Assembly (NCBI GenBank): GCA_910592005.1
Contig: CAJVPP010001322.1
Location: forward strand, 1 to 20,845
Source: Funneliformis mosseae
Taxonomy: Eukaryota > Glomeromycota > Glomeromycetes > Glomerales > Glomeraceae
Direction: 5' to 3'
DNA length: 20,845 bases
Below the pieces are notes generated by a model. That model was given only the letters and a program-made list of their open reading frames with translations. It searched no databases and had not been told where the DNA came from. A program made the translations under genes and the position numbers. Of this stretch, positions 1 through 8,079 are shown in pieces. Positions within the stretch are counted from its first letter, which is position 1. The number at the start of each line of letters is the position of its first letter.

Positions 1-1132
1 ACGACGACGGTAAAGCAAACAGTATTATCGAATAAAATAGTAATTATATACCTATTTAGTTACTACTAAAATTCATTCTACAATTTAATAGATGGCATAG
101 ACCTTACGTTACTACCTATCCCTGGTATGTAATAAATAAATATATCCTTTTCCATTTCTATCAAAATAGGATTAACATTGTTTTAATATTCTTAGCCGAA
201 TCTTCTAAGGGAGCTACTCAACGTATTTGCAAAGAACTAAGAACAATTATACACAAACAATCAGAATCATCTAATGATTTAGGATTCTTTATTGATACCA
301 ATAGATTACGATCAGTATATCAATGGGTTTGTAATATTTTATTATGTATATAATATTCTTTAATATCAAAACGTGATTTAATTTTAAAAATATCATTTAT
401 ATAGGTTGTTCAACTTACGAACTTTGATTCTAGTCTACCACTTGCGCAAGACATGGCAAGAAACAGAGTAAATTCTATTGATTTGGAAGTTAGATTTGCA
501 CCTGATTATCCTTTTGTACCCCCGTAAGCTATTAAAAAATTTTTCTCGACTTATACATACATACATACATACATACATATAATTTACTTTATGATCTCGT
601 TGTATTTAGATACGTTCGTGTTATTCGTCCTAGGCTTTTGAGATTTATGGATGGAGGGGGTGGTCACGTAAGTATTTGCCAATCTAAATTTTTTTACAAA
701 TAGTTCAATATTTCCAATCATGAATTTGAATAGGTTACTGCCGGAGGATCTATATGCATGGATCTCTTAACCCTTGGAAATGAACGTGAACGTGGATGGT
801 CATCTGTTTATGCTATGGAAGCTGTATTATTACAGGTATTAGAATTATTAATGTTATTTATTTACCATGATGATTTATAAATCAATTAAAAATCTTTCAG
901 ATCAAGATAGCATTGAGTTCTTTGGATCCAAAACCAGCAAGGCTTGATCGTAATTGGAATTGCGAATATAGTCCTGGGGTAAGTATATTCACTTATATAG
1001 TACGATTATTTTGTATAAATAGCAAAACGATATTTTTTAAATTTATAGGAAGCCATTGATGCGTATATACGAGTCGCTAATCAGCATGGGTGGGCTGTAC
1101 CGCAAGGATGGAGCTCTCTGTTTGGTCGTTAA
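1..1132 (+). CDS. UBE2Q-like ubiquitin-conjugating enzyme (E2), C-terminal part; 5' end outside window
   Basis: Ubiquitin-conjugating enzymes carry ubiquitin as a thioester on a cysteine and pass it to substrates with an E3. Seven exons join in frame: 1-9 (partial), 196-326, 405-523, 610-667, 734-835, 901-978, 1049-1132, giving 192 residues to the TAA at 1130-1132. Visible motifs: GATQRICKEL (start of the UBC fold), APDYPFVPPYVRVIRP (the usual YPF.PP segment), then GGSICMDLLT with the likely catalytic Cys codon at 755-757, then RGWSSVYAMEAVLLQI, and a C-terminal AIDAYIRVANQHGW helix. The GG.ICM.LLT...GWSS.Y..E order is that of the UBE2Q family. The first visible residues are acidic (Asp-Asp). 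UBE2Q proteins, and fungal proteins that fuse this domain to a PARP domain, have long N-terminal regions, so the missing part may be large. All introns are short with GT/AG ends; the second uses a GTTTGT donor. The gene appears intact. Confidence 0.9.
553..579. repeat. (TACA)n microsatellite in E2 intron
   Basis: About seven perfect tandem copies of a 4-bp unit (ATAC/TACA) lie in the intron at 524-609 of the E2 gene. They are non-coding and probably length-polymorphic. No function is implied. Confidence 0.9.
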
Positions 1133-1628
1133 ATGATAAACCAACAATTTTTATTCAAAATTATTTAAACTTATGGTTAATTGATGATTGAACTCATTAT
1201 GCCTTATTTTATTACTTTATATGCTTTTGCATAATTATTGCATTTTTAAATAATTATAATCTTTTATTGCAAGCAAAAGTATTGTAGATAATATAACGTT
1301 TCCGTTATTGAATTTATATACAGTTATGAAAATAAATAAAAAAAAAATAATGTAAAAAATTATCTTTGATGACGTTTCTTCATTCATGTGATGTGTGTGA
1401 CCGATGATGTAAAGTTCGATTTTTATCAAAACACCAAACGTTTGCTCGAATTAGTATTATTTGGTCACTCACACCAATCCATCTATTGGTTATAGAAAAA
1501 GGGTTCTCATTCTTTGCCAAACATTTATTTATTTTAGTTTTCATTTTCATTTTTAACACTTTCGTCTTTCGTATCCAAGCAATTTGTCCTACTATATTTA
1601 TTTTAAATAATATTAACATTTGTTAAAT
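1133..1628. other. Intergenic region: E2 3' UTR and 14-3-3 promoter/5' UTR
   Basis: This 496-bp gap separates the E2 stop from the 14-3-3 start; both genes point the same way. An AATAAA hexamer at 1331-1336, about 200 bp after the stop and followed by an A-run, is a plausible E2 polyadenylation signal. The remaining 250 bp would hold the 14-3-3 promoter and leader; it is richer in G and C than the DNA beyond 3,000, but no TATA box or other element can be assigned with confidence. Short minus-strand open frames here show no recognisable protein. Confidence 0.55.
1331..1336 (+). promoter_or_regulatory. Putative polyadenylation signal (AATAAA) of the E2 gene
   Basis: A canonical AATAAA hexamer followed directly by an A-rich run, about 200 bp downstream of the E2 stop codon. 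In such AT-rich DNA the hexamer occurs often by chance, so this is a position-based inference. Confidence 0.4.
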
Positions 1629-2917
1629 ATGGTTGAATCTCAAACACGCGAAGATTACGTTTACCTCGCCAAGCTCGCTGAGCAGGCTGAGCGTTATGAA
1701 GGTGAGGATTGGTGAAATCAGTTAAGCATCCGGTATCATCTATGTTCACCTATTGAACGTGTTAATTCTTTGAGAATCTATATTGGATTATGGTTATGTA
1801 ATTCTTTCGGACTAAGGTTCATTCAAAATAAGCAATGAAAAGTATATTAACTTGTTGAATATAAGTTATGACTGTGGGTATAGGTTACTGGTCATCTGTT
1901 CGCGTGCAAATACAAGAATACTCGTATAAGAACCATGTCATTATAGTCTAGGAAGTAATGTTATAAAGTAGACTCAAATATAAGAATGATCAACAAAATA
2001 ATAATAATGTTCAACTCAAAATCACAAATTATATAATAGAAATGGTCGAAAACATGAAACAAGTCGCTTCTGCTGATCAAGAACTAACTGTTGAAGAACG
2101 CAATCTCTTGTCCGTTGCCTACAAAAACGTAATTGGAGCCCGAAGAGCCTCTTGGCGAATTGTCTCCTCAATCGAACAAAAAGAAGAATCTAAAGGGAAC
2201 GAGACTCAGGTTGGCTTCATCAAAGAATATCGTTCAAAGATCGAAGAAGAATTGACCAAAATATGTGATGATATCTTGGAGGTACTGGACAATCACTTAA
2301 TTCCTTCAGCTGCTACCGGTGAATCTAAAGTATTTTACCATAAAATGTTTGTAATAATTTTACTTTTATTTATTTCATTATTACAAATATATTTTAATAT
2401 TATTTATATGTTTATCTATTTTAGGAAAGGTGACTATCATAGATATCTCGCAGAATTTGCTACTGGTGATAGGAGAAGTCAATCTGCAGACAAATCCTTG
2501 GATGCGTATAAAGCTGCTAGTGAAGTCGCAGTCACTGAACTTGCTCCAACTCATCCGATTCGATTGGGGTTGGCCTTGAATTTTTCAGTTTTTTATTATG
2601 AAATTTTGAATTCTCCTGATAAAGCCTGTCATTTGGCCAAACAAGCATTTGATGATGCTATTGCCGAATTAGACACTCTTTCTGAAGAAAGCTATAAAGA
2701 CTCAACATTAATTATGCAGCTATTGAGAGATAATTTGACACTTTGGACGTCAGATATGCAGGACAGCAGTATGTTAAATTGCATATAATAATCCTTTTGA
2801 TTTATATATATAAAATATATTTTTTTAGGTTAATAATATATTTTTTTCTTTTGTTTAGCTGAAAAGACCGAAGCTCCGAAAGAAGAAGAGACCACTGAGC
2901 CAAAAGAAGAAGCTTAA
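1629..2917 (+). CDS. 14-3-3 family protein, complete, four exons
   Basis: 14-3-3 proteins are dimeric cytosolic adaptors that bind phosphoserine/phosphothreonine motifs in client proteins and alter their activity or location. Exons 1629-1701, 2040-2346, 2425-2768 and 2859-2917 join in frame to 260 residues, the usual family length. The start ([20 protein letters not shown]) matches the family N-terminus and dimer helices. [16 protein letters not shown] supplies the phosphopeptide-pocket Lys53 and Arg60; DYHRYLAEF supplies Arg133-Tyr134; [13 protein letters not shown] is the conserved last helix; the acidic tail ends PKEEA. An open frame from 2042 to 2788 begins at an internal Met and reads through intron 2, so it misses exon 1 and exon 4 and gains 26 foreign residues. 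Intron 1 is long (338 bp), the others 78 and 90 bp. The gene looks intact and under selection. Confidence 0.96.
1702..2039 (+). other. 14-3-3 intron 1 (long first intron)
   Basis: GTGAGG donor, TAG acceptor, 338 bp: four to five times longer than the other introns in this gene. It splits the Glu25 codon (G|AA) in the AERYEEMVEN motif, which fixes both splice sites. It is less AT-rich than the other introns and could carry expression signals, as long promoter-proximal introns often do, but no specific element is visible. Confidence 0.85.
2347..2424 (+). other. 14-3-3 intron 2: 78 bp, in frame and stop-free
   Basis: GTTTGT donor and TTTTAG acceptor split the Met127 codon (AT|G). Removing it restores the conserved FYHKM-KGDYHRY sequence. 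Its length is 26 codons exactly, and the frame entered from exon 2 has no stop, so an unspliced message would remain open and encode a strongly hydrophobic insert ([16 protein letters not shown] and onward). Confidence 0.92.
2769..2858 (+). other. 14-3-3 intron 3
   Basis: GTATGT donor at 2769 and a pyrimidine-rich TTTGTTTAG acceptor at 2858. Splicing gives [14 protein letters not shown], the expected acidic C-terminal tail. A second TTTTTTAG at 2821-2828 could act as an alternative acceptor; its use would give a stop codon two residues into the next exon and remove the tail. Confidence 0.85.
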
Positions 2918-3154
2918 TATCATTTTAGCATTTCAATATATATATTATTATATAAAACAGTTCATCCCTTTAGCGATTTTTTTTTCGAGTGCCTTAAAAT
3001 TATAATGAAATAATTTGAGTGTCAAAAAATATATATATATATGGGATGTCTGGTTTAAATAATTTGATCATTATTTTATTTACATTTATTTCATTTCATT
3101 TTTGTTCACTCAGATAAGGATAAATATAGAGCATTTGTAGAATCTGGGTTTGGC
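2918..3154. other. 14-3-3 3' flank and transition to AT-rich DNA
   Basis: This contains the 14-3-3 3' UTR and a (TA)n tract near 3030-3041. There is no clear AATAAA in the first 100 bp, so the polyadenylation site cannot be placed. Composition shifts here from gene-like sequence to nearly pure A+T. Confidence 0.5.
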
Positions 3155-3211
3155 TTATTATTATTATTATTATCATCATCATTATTATTATTATTACTAC
3201 TATTATTATTG
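3155..3211. repeat. (TTA)n / (TCA)n microsatellite
   Basis: An imperfect trinucleotide tract: TTA units, then three TCA units, then TTA/TAC variants. It sits just after the 14-3-3 gene, near the border of the AT-rich region. Confidence 0.9.
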
Positions 3212-4137
3212 TATTAGAGCAATATATACAATAAGGTGTCGTTTGAAATGGTGGTTTAGTAGTTCTTTATTTGTTTTCTTTATTCGAATCTCAAACGATC
3301 TATTTTTATTATTAAATTAACAAATGTATTCAATAAAATGATTTGGGTTCGTTGTTTATATATAAGCAATTAGAATTAGGAACATAATCTATTTAATAAT
3401 TTATTATTGAATAAAAATGTATGATTTAATAATATAAATATTTGAATATAAGATGATGCATCTTTTAAAATCATATCTAAAAATTAAGTTTTATTGTTGT
3501 ATTACTTTAAAATATAAGATTTTAGGATCTTATAAAAAGATTAAAATATGAATAAAAAAAAATCATTTAAAACTAATTAAAATTCATTCTAATGTTAATA
3601 AAATTATAATAATGCAAATAAAAAAAAAAAAAAATTAAAATTTTTATTTCTTTTTTAATTATAAATAAACAAATAGTTAAATTTATTTATAAACTAAAAA
3701 CAAGTTTAAAAATTATTGATATTATATTATACTTTCTTTTATAAAATGTATCAATAAATTTAATTTTATTTTTTAAATTATAAGAGTTTTATTTATTATA
3801 AATTCTCTTTTAATTTACTTTTATAAAAATTAAAGTTTTTTTTAAAATTAATTTTATAAATATATATTTGTATTAATTATATAATAAAAAAAAATCTAAA
3901 TTACTTATAAGCTAAAAATTTTAATTTTTATAAAATTTAAGAAAATTTTTAAAAAACTATTCTATTATAATAAATTTTTTAAAATTAAAATTTAAAATTA
4001 ATAAATATAAAATATCTTCAAATAAATTTATTAAATATATATTAAATTATATTTTTATATAATTAAAATTAATTTTTTTAAGTTTGTATTATATTACAAT
4101 TTATATATTATAATTTAGTTATTACTTAATTAAGTAT
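3212..4137. other. AT-rich non-coding stretch, nothing recognisable
   Basis: Almost pure A+T with A- and T-homopolymers. No open frame, structured RNA or protein relic could be recognised on either strand. It may hold transposon remains decayed beyond visual recognition. Confidence 0.6.
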
Positions 4138-4236
4138 AAATAATATAATCTACTTAAGATAGGTAGTATAATCTACTTAAGACAGTAAGTAATAAAATTT
4201 ACTTAGAAAAGATAATATAATCTACTTGAAATAGAT
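4138..4236. repeat. ~25-bp tandem repeat, four imperfect copies
   Basis: The block TATAATCTACTTAAGATAG recurs with small changes around 4143, 4167, 4193 and 4212 (the third copy reads AAAATTTACTTAGAAAAG). It lies about 350 bp upstream of the first recognisable part of a broken DDE transposase and could be subterminal to that element, but this is not shown. Confidence 0.75.
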
Positions 4237-4589
4237 GATTTAACTATAATATAATAATATTTTATGATTTTTAATTATTATATAGATATTTATTTGTTTT
4301 TATTGCTTTATGATTTTTTTTATTATTTTGTAATTATCTAAGTATTTTTATTGCTTTATTCTATTTATTACTTATAACATCTACTTGATTCAATATTATG
4401 TGACTTTTTTATGATTAAGAAACTAATTAGCATTGATTGTAAAAATTAAGTTATAGTTAAATGATCTAGTTAAATCACATGATTTTATTTTATTAATTTC
4501 AATTTGAATTATTATAATTTATTATATTAAAAAAATTATATACAGATATATTTACCTAATCTATTTGATTGCTAATATAAAGCATAAAA
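4237..4589. other. AT-rich stretch upstream of DDE relic
   Basis: No confident similarity. It may contain the degenerate N-terminal half of the DDE transposase that becomes recognisable from about 4600, but stops and frameshifts prevent an assignment. Confidence 0.4.
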
Positions 4590-5315
4590 TGTTGAATAAT
4601 TTTCTTAGAGAAGTTTACGTTTTATATACTCAGGTAAAAATAATGATAAATGGTAAAAAGCTGATAATTTAGTAAATCAGATAGTGAAACATACTATTCT
4701 AATATTTGAAGCATATTTTTTAAGATATTAGGTCTTGTTCATATTTGATAATATGTTAAGTTATTCTACATTCATTAGATGCATTTATTAAATATATGAA
4801 TTTTAACTCTAAAGGTAAGTAGCTAAAAATATGTAAAATATATTTTAATGAAGAAATTTCACAAAATATAATATTTTCTTTAGATTATCACATATATAAA
4901 TTACATAAATAATAAAAAAGATTAAAATAAGTTCTAAAAGAAAAAAATTATAGTTGAGTAAAAAGTTAAAATTAAAAAAAAAGTACAAAAATTAATAAGT
5001 TAATAATAAGATTTCTTAATATAAAAAAAATAATTAAAAGAGATTATTATTGTAGCTAAACATCAAATTATATTCTATTCTAAGTTTTATTATAAGTTTA
5101 ATTTTATTGAAAACTTTTGGAATGTAGCTAAGAAATATAGTTAGTTACTTTATGATTACTTATAAATATAATTAAAAAAACCATTTCATTAATACTCACT
5201 TATAACTATTTATTAGTATACAAAAAATCATTTTATTATATTAATGTGTATTAAAAAAGCTTAATAGGTAAAGCAGTAAATTTGATATTAAAATACTGTA
5301 TATTATTTTATATCA
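4590..5315 (+). pseudogene. Degenerate DDE-superfamily transposase (C-terminal half)
   Basis: Reading the plus strand across stops and frame changes recovers the core of a fungal DDE transposase/endonuclease family. YSGKNNDKW*KADNLVNQ appears at about 4630-4683, then LIFE, then FIFDN with the Asp codon at 4747-4749. Further on is KFYYKFNFIENFWNVAKKYS, the family's 'FHCELN.IE..W..AK.Y' block, with the catalytic-type Glu codon at 5109-5111. The tail LKKTISLILTY ... YINVY*KSLIGKAVN runs to about 5295 and corresponds to the family's 'RRF.RK..RYMDAYRKGL.GK' end. At least six stops and two frameshifts make it non-functional. His and Cys of the 'FHCELN' block have become Tyr (FYYKFN), as expected for C-to-T and G-to-A changes. 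The family identity rests on remembered motif order; the fine class name is uncertain. Confidence 0.72.
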
Positions 5316-5443
5316 CTAAATTTTTGAATTAATTTTACAATCAATTAATAATTTGAAATTAATTTATTTAATGTATTCTATATGTAAGTAAAATAAAGAA
5401 AAATTAATATAATAAAAAACCCTTATACTCTTGATCTTTAAAA
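5316..5443. other. AT-rich spacer between DDE relic and palindrome
   Basis: No gene visible. It could be the 3' non-coding end of the DDE element. Confidence 0.4.
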
Positions 5444-5522
5444 ATGTGTGTAAGGTATTAATATATATAATCTTCTCTAAAAATTTTAGAGAAGATTATA
5501 TGTATTAATACCCTATACACAT
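5444..5522. repeat. 79-nt near-perfect palindrome (hairpin)
   Basis: Two arms of about 39 nt meet almost without a loop (CTCTAAAA / TTTTAGAG at the centre near 5483). The arms start ATGTGTGTAAGGTATTAAT and end ATTAATACCCTATACACAT and differ at only a few positions. It lies about 130 bp beyond the DDE transposase relic. It may be a pair of terminal inverted repeats with the interior lost, or a small fold-back element. Confidence 0.88.
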
Positions 5523-6184
5523 AAATCCTTTTTTAATTATTAAAATTAGTATCATATATTATGTATTATTTACATGCTTTTTTACTTCAAAACAAAATGA
5601 AAAAAAAGTTTTATTCTCTATTAAATTATATTATAAATGTGATAATTAATGTTAATTAGTGAATTAAAAATAAGAATTTAATCATGTGTATCATGTTATA
5701 GTATAAGCAAAAAATCTGATTAATAGTAAAATTTCTCAACTTTAAAATATTACTATTCTTTAAAAAATAATAAACTGATTTAATTTTATTATTTCAAAGT
5801 TATATTTTATGATTATTATTTTTTAAATTAATAATAGTAATTTGAATTTTATTAATTTTATTTATTATGACTAAGTTATATATACTATATTTTTATTATA
5901 TACTTTATTATTTTATTTATTTATTTGAATATTAATATAATATTTAGAATTATCTCAAATGATTTTATAAGAAAAGTGGATTATATTTTATTATTTTATT
6001 ATTATTTATTATTTTTTATATGATTTTTTCTATTTTTAATAGAAAATTAATCAATAAGTTTTAGTAATATTTTTGTTATATTTTTTGCAAATTTATATTA
6101 GATTTTTATTATTAATAAAATTTTAATATTTAATAAATTTAATTAAATAAAAATATATTAATTTTATATGCTTATTTAATCAAA
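5523..6184. other. AT-rich stretch, nothing recognisable
   Basis: No open frame of note and no recognisable relic on either strand. Short A/T homopolymers and TTATT runs dominate. Confidence 0.55.
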
Positions 6185-6500
6185 TTTATGTTGAATTGCT
6201 TATTTAATCAGTATTAATTAATAGTATTTTAAGATGATTTATAATTAAATTTAAATTCTAAATTAATATCAAATTGATAATAAATTAAGGTTAATTTTAG
6301 GCTGATTTATAATGTTTAAACTCTAAATTGATATTGAATTGCTTATTCAATTAGTATTAATTAATGGTATTTTAGACTGATTTATTATTAAATTTAGTTT
6401 CTGAATTAATGCTGAATTAAGACTAAATTAAGACTGATTTATAATTAAATTTAAGCTTTAAATTAATACTGAATGATTTTATTTAATTGTAATTAATTGA
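6185..6500. repeat. Tandem repeat, ~70-bp monomer / ~140-bp dimer
   Basis: TTGAATTGCTTATT recurs at 6191 and 6334 (143 bp apart), with a decayed third copy near 6465. The sub-motif GATTTATAATTAAATTTAA recurs near 6237, 6303, 6376 and 6433, so each large unit contains two related ~70-bp monomers. Copies have diverged; no coding potential. Confidence 0.75.
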
Positions 6501-6979
6501 TATATGTTTATACTAATTAAAAATATGACTAATTAATCATAATTAATATTAAAATTGATTTAAAATTAGCTATTATATTTTTAGCTGATTTTATTATTTT
6601 AATTAATATAGAAAAAATAGAAATCTAAAAATTTTAAAAAATTCATTATTTTCTAAAAGTTTAATATTTTATAATTTCTTGATAAATTTCTGCCTAAAAA
6701 TTTGCAAAAATTTGTAAAACCACTATTTTTTGAAAAAAATATCAAAAAATTTTTAAGAAAATTAACTTAAAATTAAATCTCTAATTAGTTCAAATTAATT
6801 TAAAAATTTTTAGTTCAAATTGACTTTAGTTTAGTTTCAAATTGCAAAAGAATCAATCTGAAAATTTTCAGTTTAATTCAGATTATAAATCTAATCTAAA
6901 CTAAAAAAATCTAAACTTAAATGAAAATTTTAGATTAATCTAAATTTTAGATGATTTGTTATAATTCATTTTAAATGAG
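6501..6979. other. AT-rich stretch with short direct and inverted repeats
   Basis: From about 6780 to 6955 the motifs TTCAAATT, AAAATTTT and TCTAAACT recur in both orientations, giving weak fold-back potential. No protein relic was recognised. Confidence 0.5.
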
Positions 6980-7330
6980 CAATAAGAAAATTGTTTATTT
7001 AAAATGATAATAACTTCATTTTAAATAAATGATAAGAAAATCATTTATTTAGAATAATAATAATATCATAATTCATATAAAATAATTATAATATTATTTA
7101 TATAGAATGATAATAATATTATTCTAAATAAATTATAAGAAATTATTCATTTAGAATGATAATAATATTATTCTAATAAAAAGATTGTTCATTTAAAATG
7201 ATAATAACATTATTTCAAATTAATAATAAGAAAATTGTTTGTCTAGAATGATAATAATAATATTTCAAATAAATAATAAGAAAATCATTTATTTAGAATA
7301 ATTAATATATTATTATTTATCTAAAATGAA
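6980..7330. repeat. Array of 50-bp palindromic repeat units (copy A)
   Basis: AATAAGAAAATTG-type starts fall at about 6981, 7031, 7081, 7131, 7181, 7222 and 7272: about seven units on a ~50-bp period. Each unit holds a dyad of the form TAGAATGATAATA / TATTATTCTA flanked by ATTTATTT / AAATAAAT, so a single unit can fold on itself. Related units recur near 14,600, at 15,010-15,370 and around 17,800/18,440, so this is a dispersed family. Confidence 0.82.
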
Positions 7331-7346
7331 TTATTTGAAATTTTAG

Positions 7347-7500
7347 ATTACTGTATTCTTTTAAAAATAAGTAACATATAATAAATATTTATTAATTATT
7401 ATCTATATAAAGTATAATATAATAAAAATATGTAACTTATAAAAAATTACTATAAAAGAAGTGTATCACATATTGCTTATTTTTGAAAGTATATAGTAAT
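7347..7500. mobile_element. Small inverted-repeat (MITE-like) element, ~154 bp
   Basis: The left end ATTACTGTATTCTTTTAAAA and the reverse complement of the right end (ATTACTATATACTTTCAAAA) match closely. The match continues through ATAAG(T/C)AA(C/T)AT for about 37 bp. The interior is short and AT-rich with no coding capacity. Weak inverted similarity extends a little beyond both ends (GAAATTTT / AAATTTTTTC). The form suggests a non-autonomous DNA transposon; no clear target duplication or family could be fixed. Confidence 0.7.
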
Positions 7501-7999
7501 TCAAATTTTTTCAGTTTAATTTAAATTTTTATTAATGTATAATTCAGTTTATTTCAAATTAACATATAATTTAAACTAAACTAAATTATTTAAAATATTA
7601 CTTAAAATACTGTATTATTTTTATGCAAATAAGATTTTTTTATTCTTAGTACTTATATTTTTATATTATTATCTTATAATATAGTTATTAATTACCTTTA
7701 ATCTGTTTTCATATTCCTATATAAATTTTACATAAATCAGTCAAAAATTATTTCTATTAAATTTAAACAATTATTATTATATAATATTAATTTATTAATT
7801 AATCTTTTTTTTTATGATTACAAATAATATTATTATTACATTTAAAATAAATATACAAAAATTTTTTTCTTATAAGTGTAACAGTTTTACATAATCTTTA
7901 TTAATAGCCAAATTATTTTATTAATATCAACTTATACTTTATTAAACTAAACTATATAAAATAAGCTAACTAAATTAATATACAAATATTGAATGTCTG
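7501..7999. other. AT-rich stretch; likely 3' end region of the LINE on the minus strand
   Basis: No plus-strand gene. The minus-strand LINE relic fades out around 8,000. T-runs at about 7805-7813 and 7861-7868 on the plus strand would be A-runs at the LINE 3' end, but in this DNA that is weak evidence. Confidence 0.4.
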
Positions 8000-8079
8000 A
8001 AAGGAAAGATATGATTACTGCTATATTAAAAATTTTACTAATGAATATCATAGATAACAGCTGCTGTGAAAAAAAGAAT

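Noticed and set aside
1235..1429. 64-codon minus-strand open frame between the two genes
   Set aside because: Low-complexity, hydrophobic translation of AT-rich 3' UTR sequence; no start context, family or neighbour support.
1380..1619. 79-codon minus-strand open frame upstream of the 14-3-3 gene
   Set aside because: Lies in the 14-3-3 promoter/leader on the opposite strand and shows no recognisable motif.
2042..2788. 248-codon frame as a complete 14-3-3 protein
   Set aside because: It starts at an internal Met, includes the 78-bp intron 2 and runs past the exon 3 donor; the spliced 260-residue model restores all conserved blocks.
6980..7330. CRISPR-like array
   Set aside because: Repeats are contiguous, with no unique spacers of constant length, in eukaryotic DNA with introns; it is a palindromic minisatellite.
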